Positions 1-4,644 of a stretch of 11,444 nucleotides of DNA are shown here, piece after piece (position 1 is the first letter of the stretch; each line of letters starts with the position of its first letter). The notes under the pieces are model-generated. The model was not told where the DNA came from, ran no database searches, and saw only the letters and a program-made list of their open reading frames with translations. The translations under genes were made by a program, and so were the position numbers. Source of the stretch: Cylindrotheca closterium (Eukaryota > Bacillariophyta > Bacillariophyceae > Bacillariales > Bacillariaceae); contig CAKOGP040002012.1 in NCBI GenBank assembly GCA_933822405.4, positions 1-11,444 on the forward strand, in the 5' to 3' direction.

Positions 1-1461
1 GATGTGACATTTGCCTGGTATCCCTTCCATGTTCACCTGAATGAGGTTCGAGATCCGTTCGGCCAGTGTTGGGGGACGTTGAACGCGAGAAGGAGTTGTT
101 TCCGAGGGCTCCATAAGGGTCCCTGTAGCTGCTGAGTCTTGCGTTGCCGTAAGTTTAGGAGAAGTCACCGGTGGAGTGTTGTCGTCCATGGCCTCATCGT
201 GTGGGTTCGCCCCAGCTGTATTGACCCGTTCGTCATCATCGTCTTCCTCCATTGCGTCGTCCACAATGTTCTCCCTGTCGTCAGTGTCGTCAGCATCAGT
301 GTCTTCATCTTCATCCGACGACTCAGCCTTGGAGTAATTCTTTTTCACAGCCACCACTTCAACCTCGTCGAATTCTTGAATTCCACTACCGTCAAACGAG
401 TCATCGTCACTTTGTAGAGGTGCAAAGCGATTTGAGTTTTGCACCTGGTCCCCTTCGGAGCTGGTGGAATTGCGTTGAACATCGGTGCCTGGTTCGTCAA
501 TAGAATACATTGGATCGTATATTTTTTGAATACGAGGCGGATCCGGTTCCTTCACTGATTCTCGATTTGGAGCTTTGTTGATAGACTTGCCACTTCTTGT
601 TTGTTTGATTGCGTCGACAATTGCGGATGGCGGGTCGTCGTAATACTCCAACAGAAACTCATTAATCCAAGGATAGTCAAACAACTCGGAGCAAATTAAC
701 CAAAAGCCCACCAAGGGATGCTCCAAGCGTAGCCGTGGATTGGACATTTCGCCTGAAAAGAAATGGTTGTCGTCCGGTTTGCCCTCAAACTCATCAATAC
801 CAAAAAAGGAAAACGGATTTTGTAAAGAAATCCGCATAGCCAAAATACGTAAAGACCAGATTTCTTCAGACGGATTCACTTCCATCGTTTCAGTATCAAA
901 TGCCGCAATTAGGTACTGTGTCAATTGACTATTATCCGAATTCATCGATGTGAAAATGCGAGAGAAACGATCTTCACAAGTTGTTGTCCCGGTATTGTCG
1001 TTAAATGGGTCGTCATACCGGAGGCAGGGTTGGTTCCAAGCAGCAGGAAAACGTTCTTCCCACGCCATAAAAAGCTCGTTACCCGTATGGATACGGTCAT
1101 GACGTTCCAATGCTTCGTCGACAGCATCTCCTGAATATAAATTCTTCATCCACCACTCTGACAGGTTTGGAACAATGCTATCGTAATGTCCACTCCTGCG
1201 AGCCTCTCGTTCAGCGATTCTTTTCGCCTCACTCTCATCAGCCATGCGTTGCGCTTCATGATCGTCGAAAACACGCTTCTCATCAGGTTGGATTGCAGAG
1301 ACCATCTTGGAATCGATGGGATCCCTATCTTTAGGCTGTTGTAGGTCAATTTCCACTCGTTTCTTGACGGACTTTTTAGCCACAGGGATCGTTTTCATCT
1401 TAGACACGCCCGACTTTTTTGTCATCGCCGAGGATGCCTTCGCGTTGATAGATTTGCCCAT
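1..1461 (-). CDS. Gag-like acidic protein, 5' part, open at the left edge
   Basis: Reading the minus strand from the ATG at 1461-1459 gives 487 codons without a stop to base 1, so the 3' end lies outside the window. This is the first ATG after an in-frame TAG 17 codons upstream. The product has a Lys/Ser-rich basic N-terminus (residues 1-36), a charged helical stretch (60-90), and a probably folded middle rich in Trp and Phe (95-285; SEWWMKN at 101-107, NPFSFFG at 215-221, HPLVGFWLICSELFDYPW at 248-265). After that comes a disordered Ser/Asp/Glu-rich tail (340-435) with an acidic block at 378-411. A segment NRFAPL (344-349) followed by acidic residues recalls the linker of some retroelement ORF1/gag proteins, which is only an impression. 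I see no zinc knuckle, protease or polymerase motif. It points away from the retrotransposon fragment beginning near 1600, so it belongs to a different unit. Function unknown; gag-like is an inference from composition and context. Confidence 0.7.
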   Translation of the reverse strand, partial: MGKSINAKASSAMTKKSGVSKMKTIPVAKKSVKKRVEIDLQQPKDRDPIDSKMVSAIQPDEKRVFDDHEAQRMADESEAKRIAEREARRSGHYDSIVPNLSEWWMKNLYSGDAVDEALERHDRIHTGNELFMAWEERFPAAWNQPCLRYDDPFNDNTGTTTCEDRFSRIFTSMNSDNSQLTQYLIAAFDTETMEVNPSEEIWSLRILAMRISLQNPFSFFGIDEFEGKPDDNHFFSGEMSNPRLRLEHPLVGFWLICSELFDYPWINEFLLEYYDDPPSAIVDAIKQTRSGKSINKAPNRESVKEPDPPRIQKIYDPMYSIDEPGTDVQRNSTSSEGDQVQNSNRFAPLQSDDDSFDGSGIQEFDEVEVVAVKKNYSKAESSDEDEDTDADDTDDRENIVDDAMEEDDDDERVNTAGANPHDEAMDDNTPPVTSPKLTATQDSAATGTLMEPSETTPSRVQRPPTLAERISNLIQVNMEGIPGKCHI

Positions 1462-1599
1462 GGTGCGCCGGTGTTGAATGGTTGGCTTGGTGATAAATTC
1501 GGAAGTTTTCTACGGAAATTCAGTACTAGCGCTACGCAAGGCAGACTGGTTAGTTCTGCCGGATCGCGTGTTGTTTCGTTTCTGAAATAATTTTTTCTA
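1462..1599. other. Junction between the minus-strand gag-like gene and the retrotransposon fragment
   Basis: These 138 bases hold the upstream region of the minus-strand gene and the left breakpoint of the plus-strand integrase remnant. The integrase frame is closed by a TAA at 1588-1590, and recognisable integrase residues begin at about 1603. No LTR end, target-site duplication or clear TATA box for the minus-strand gene is evident. Confidence 0.4.
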
Positions 1600-1731
1600 T
1601 ACGACGGAATACTATGTGAAAGATTCCACAAATACCTCAACAAAGTGCAACGAATCGGAGCAGCCGACATGAACACACACGAAGAATGGGCAATGAACAC
1701 CATGTTTGGAACATACGCATGGAATGCAGCC

Positions 1732-2247
1732 CCAGTAGATGGCACGGATATCCAACGAGCATTCGCCGCAGTGGCACGACACTTCAAATTCCCACTTGAC
1801 AACGCAGCAGCGGCATTGTCAATATTGGAGGCGCGTCAGAAAAACAGGACACGACACCAGCAAACGCCAGGACAGAACACACTAGAGCACATTGAGACAA
1901 TGTTCCCACTCTTCTGAGACAAAAGGAACTGCTTAAACTTCTCAATGAGGAACGAAGGGAACACCACCGAATGCTCAAGAATCAAACCAGAACGCGACGG
2001 AAATTTGAAATTGGAGACATTGTTATGGTGCGGAAACAAGTACAATCAAACGCCTCTGCAGGAATACCAGCAAAAGTGGTGCTAAGAACAAAAGGAACCT
2101 ATAGAGTCATCGAGAAAGCGTCAGAAGACTCGTGCAGACTACAAAAGATCCCAGGGACAAGCACCATGCTAAAGAAGCGAGGATCGACTCCAATCAAAGA
2201 ATCAGCATTCAGAATGCACAAGATCCCATCAACGATAATACTTCACA
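1732..2247 (+). repeat. Tandem duplication, copy 1 (516 bp)
   Basis: This is the left copy of a direct tandem duplication inside the integrase region; the right copy abuts it at 2248. It is 516 bp, exactly 172 codons, so the duplication kept the frame. Against copy 2 it carries 27 extra bases (about 1757-1784) and lacks one base at about 1916, where copy 2 reads TGG and copy 1 reads TGA. About 11 substitutions separate the copies by eye, roughly 2 percent, which implies a fairly recent event. Confidence 0.9.
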
Positions 2248-2736
2248 CCAGTAGATGGCACGGACATCCAACGAGAATTCCCACTAGACAACGCAGCAGC
2301 GGCATTGTCAATATCGGAGGCGCGTCAGAAAAACAGGACACGACACCAGCAAACGCCAGGACAGAACACATTAGAGCACATTGAGACAATGTTCCCACTC
2401 TTCTGGAGACAAAAGGAACTGCTTAAACTTCTCAATGAGGAACGAAGGGAACACCATCGAATGCTCAAGAATCAAACCAGAACGCGACGGAAATTTGAAA
2501 TCGGAGACATTGTTATGGTGCGGAAACAAGTACAATCAAACGCCTCTGCAGGAATACCAGCAAAAGTGGTGCTAAGAACAAAAGGACCCACAGAGTCATC
2601 GAGAAAGCGTCAGAAGACTCGTGCAGACTACAAAAGATCCCAGGGACAAGCACCATGCTAAAGAAGCGAGGATCAACCCCAATCAAAGAATCAGCATTCA
2701 GAATGCACAAGATCCCATCAACGATAATACTACACA
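2248..2736 (+). repeat. Tandem duplication, copy 2 (489 bp)
   Basis: This is the right copy, starting at ccagtagatggcac exactly as copy 1 does at 1732. It has a 27-base (9-codon) in-frame deletion near 2275 and keeps the Trp codon lost in copy 1. It lacks one base in the GPY/F motif (about 2589), shifting translation into the frame of the 2655-3467 segment. Similarity to copy 1 stops at about 2736, so the duplication junction is sharp at 2247/2248. Confidence 0.9.
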
Positions 2737-3467
2737 AACGAGTGGACACACCAGATACAAGACTAGCAAACATGAGGAGCCCGCTAGCACACAGCCCCCT
2801 GGAAATGAATCTAGGACTGGTCGATTTTGGTAAATACACGACAACACCGACAGACACAGAAAACGCATTTGAGCCAATCAAAGACATTTGGGACGAAGAA
2901 GTTGAGCCAACGGAAGATTCATCAGACGAAGAAGAAGACGACACCCCTACACCATCCATGCTGGACGCTATCCAATGCACGCAGCCTTGGCCGATTAACA
3001 AAGACGTACCACCAACAGATACAAAAGGAGCCAACCAAACCAGACAGGTCCATACCACAGAAACCATCACAGAAGAACTCAATCTACAGAGCTTATACGA
3101 ACGAACCACACAATCCAAGGACAAATTATACGTCATAGCCCATCAAGACGACACATCAGGGTGGAACAACTGGTACGTGATACAAATCGACATGGAGGAG
3201 ACCAACGAGAAACTAGCAAGAACAAAAGGACAGTATCACTGCAAGTGGTACATACCAAAACCCACCACTACAAAGCAAGGCTCCCCAATGACCAGCCCCT
3301 TTTGGCCCCTAATCAAAGAATTCACCGAAGAGACAACATACGGCCCAACAGTACCCATCAGACCCAGCAAAGTAGACCAGGTGCTAAACAAGAGCCCGCA
3401 CAAGTACGCCTGGTACCAGAAAGAGGTCAACATCGTTGACACAAAGATGACCCACGATAGCCCCTAG
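2655..3467 (+). CDS. C-terminal extension of the retrotransposon polyprotein (fragment)
   Basis: This is an open stretch of 270 codons. It is probably not an independent gene, since its first 27 residues continue the integrase C-terminus (the same residues follow the GPY/F motif in copy 1 from 2166). Then comes a low-complexity Thr/Pro/Asp linker with an acidic patch, EDSSDEEEDD (residues 87-96). A folded-looking C-terminal module spans about 157-258, with KLYVIAHQDD, NNWYVIQIDMEET, GQYHCKWYIP, a conserved-looking FWPLIKEF and HKYAWYQKEV. Such a Trp/Tyr-rich strand pattern suggests a small chromo- or BAH-like beta module as found after some integrases, where it can guide target choice; this is inference. 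The stop TAG is at 3465-3467. Coding-strand T is low and A/C high, as in the rest of the element. Confidence 0.55.
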   Translation: MLKKRGSTPIKESAFRMHKIPSTIILHKRVDTPDTRLANMRSPLAHSPLEMNLGLVDFGKYTTTPTDTENAFEPIKDIWDEEVEPTEDSSDEEEDDTPTPSMLDAIQCTQPWPINKDVPPTDTKGANQTRQVHTTETITEELNLQSLYERTTQSKDKLYVIAHQDDTSGWNNWYVIQIDMEETNEKLARTKGQYHCKWYIPKPTTTKQGSPMTSPFWPLIKEFTEETTYGPTVPIRPSKVDQVLNKSPHKYAWYQKEVNIVDTKMTHDSP

Positions 3468-3926
3468 ATAGCCCCAAACAAGTTGACCCAAGCCCCAGAC
3501 CCAAAAGTTACGACGATCTGTCGCAGCAGACCATAGTACAAGTTGACCCAACAAAAAGCCGCCATTGACAAACTACTGCATGTCGCAGCATACAGTACAA
3601 GTCATGACTGGCAGAGTAGCAGGAACACGAAGGCACAAAGAGAAAGGACCAGATATAGCAACGACTAAGATGAGGACTGATCCTCCCGTTCTGACCGTCG
3701 TACCGCAAAGCACCTAGTCAAACTTTGGACCTGGACGCAACTGTCAGACACTTGAAGCCGCTTGCCAGCAACCTGGACGTTGGAGAGAATCCTGCAGCCC
3801 GATTTGCAATTGAAGGTTAGATGGCGATTTTTCTTCGGCTACCTTGTTTGGTGCCAGCAGCCATTCATCAAGAAGAGGGAGGTGAAAACAGACCAAGATG
3901 AGACGTTACAACAGAGTTGCCTAAAT
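3468..3926 (+). other. 3' untranslated region of the retrotransposon remnant
   Basis: About 460 bases lie between the pol stop and the purine tract. Apart from the 60-bp repeats I see no gene: the one short frame here (3762-3950) has no recognisable motif and overlaps the purine tract. The A/C-rich, T-poor composition fades towards the right end. Confidence 0.5.
3479..3597 (+). repeat. Two imperfect 60-bp tandem repeats after the pol stop
   Basis: The units at 3479-3538 and 3539-3597 both begin caagttgaccca and end with tgtcgcagca, a few bases, then agta; a third start, caagtcatgac, follows at 3598. The ends are conserved and the middles differ. They lie just behind the polyprotein stop in the element's 3' untranslated region. 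Confidence 0.75.
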
Positions 3927-3940
3927 AGAAGAAGAGGGGA
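3927..3940 (+). promoter_or_regulatory. Candidate polypurine tract
   Basis: A 14-base all-purine run (agaagaagagggga) lies about 460 bases after the pol stop, where an LTR retrotransposon would prime plus-strand DNA synthesis just before its 3' LTR. It is supported only by position and composition, since no 5' LTR is present for comparison. Confidence 0.45.
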
Positions 3941-4112
3941 CATAACGTGACTGAATGGACTGCCGAGTCCCGAGCAGATCATGTACTAGAGCGATCGAAG
4001 GCCAACGGTCATCGCCGAATATTCAGCCCATGATCAATCATCCATCATCTACTCACAGCTGCTTCAGACCCCCGTAAATACACCCCAATAGCAATATCAA
4101 TCACCGTCTATC
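3941..4112 (+). repeat. Candidate 3' LTR (start only; end undefined)
   Basis: The sequence directly after the purine tract should be the 3' LTR. A TG dinucleotide occurs at 3948, but no partner LTR exists in the window to fix either edge. The right edge could lie before the ATG at 4113, or further right so as to include the TATA-like motif at 4485. The bases 4020-4112 are CA/TC-rich and leader-like. Confidence 0.3.
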
Positions 4113-4517
4113 ATGTCCAACAGTAGCTACATCAATGCACTAGTACGCTCTCTCTACGATGAGAGCCAGGAGCACAACGATAGCACGTTAAGCATGTCGA
4201 TTCTCATCAGCAATCATTATTTTGGAGATCCACAATATTTACACGCCCCTTGGGACTCTTTTGTGAGTCCTTTCCTCACGGGACTGCCTTTGTGGCGGCA
4301 AAATGAGCCAGCAAGCCTCGAATTCAATCCGGTAAGGCCCATTCCAAATGGACGAATTTCGCGTATTTTCCCTGTATTTGAATCGACGTACAACCAAGAG
4401 GTACAACGTCTGTTTTCAACGGATTTTATACGTCGAATTTTTTCAAATCCAATTGGAATGACGCTTTTAGTCACTCGCGGAAAAGTATATAAAAATATAT
4501 ACTGTCTGTATGTCTAG
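4113..4517 (+). CDS. Small hypothetical protein, 134 aa
   Basis: I do not recognise this ORF. The ATG has A at -3 and follows a CA-rich, T-poor leader-like stretch, so translation is plausible. The product is soluble, with no signal peptide or clear membrane span. It has a Ser/Asn-rich start, a central aromatic/Pro stretch (HYFGDPQYLHAPWDSFVSPF, residues 35-54) and a C-terminal part with repeated Phe/Ile/Arg (FSTDFIRRIFSNPIGM). The final residues are encoded by the TATA-like palindrome at 4485-4502, so the natural C-terminus may be lost. It could be a fragment of a host gene cut by the neighbouring elements, part of the LTR, or chance. It sits between the retrotransposon remnant and the YR gene. 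Confidence 0.3.
   Translation: MSNSSYINALVRSLYDESQEHNDSTLSMSILISNHYFGDPQYLHAPWDSFVSPFLTGLPLWRQNEPASLEFNPVRPIPNGRISRIFPVFESTYNQEVQRLFSTDFIRRIFSNPIGMTLLVTRGKVYKNIYCLYV
4485..4502 (+). promoter_or_regulatory. TATA-like palindrome upstream of the YR gene
   Basis: gtatat and atatac flank a 6-base A-rich centre, giving a TATA-box-like element about 140 bases upstream of the YR start codon. It could be the core promoter of that gene. It could also be the promoter of the preceding LTR, if the LTR extends this far. Confidence 0.35.
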
Positions 4518-4644
4518 ATACGATTGTAGTGGTCTATGCTCCAACCGACACATGCGTGAGACGGAGGATATGGCGCGAATGTCACAAAGTTGTTTGATTT
4601 GTGATTTCCCATCAGATTTCATCATCTCACTACACTAACAAAAC

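Larger units (their letters stand above)
1600..3467 (+). pseudogene. Decayed LTR-retrotransposon pol remnant: integrase end plus C-terminal extension
   Basis: This is the 3' part of a retrotransposon polyprotein, probably Ty3/gypsy-like. Codons from 1618 read ERFHKYLN and then, after a short spacer, AWNAAP (1708-1725), the usual end of an integrase DDE core; the Glu at 1618-1620 is the likely third catalytic residue. Then come FEIGDIVMV (from 2004) and KGTYRVI (2091-2111), matching the GPY/F-type integrase C-terminus. Gag, protease, RT, RNase H and most of the integrase core are missing at the left. A 516-bp in-frame tandem duplication repeats the integrase C-terminus. One base is missing in each copy: in copy 1 at the TTCTGA near 1915-1917, in copy 2 at about 2589. 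The frame therefore goes 1 to 0, then 1 to 0 again, and no integrase can be made. The last open piece, 2655-3467, stays intact. Family assignment rests on motifs read by eye. Confidence 0.75.

Noticed and set aside
139..503. Two short plus-strand frames within the gag-like gene
   Set aside because: They are the antisense of the acidic Asp/Glu codons of the minus-strand gene; the hydrophobic or Arg-rich composition is a by-product.
1422..1802. A 126-codon minus-strand frame overlapping the gag-like start and the integrase end
   Set aside because: It overlaps two better-supported coding regions in other frames and crosses the element junction, with no recognisable domain.
2513..3136. A 207-codon open frame on the minus strand across the retroelement
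   Set aside because: It is antisense to the integrase/extension frames, which show real motifs. The T-poor plus strand means few TA-containing stops on the minus strand, so a long Ser/Val-rich frame arises by composition.
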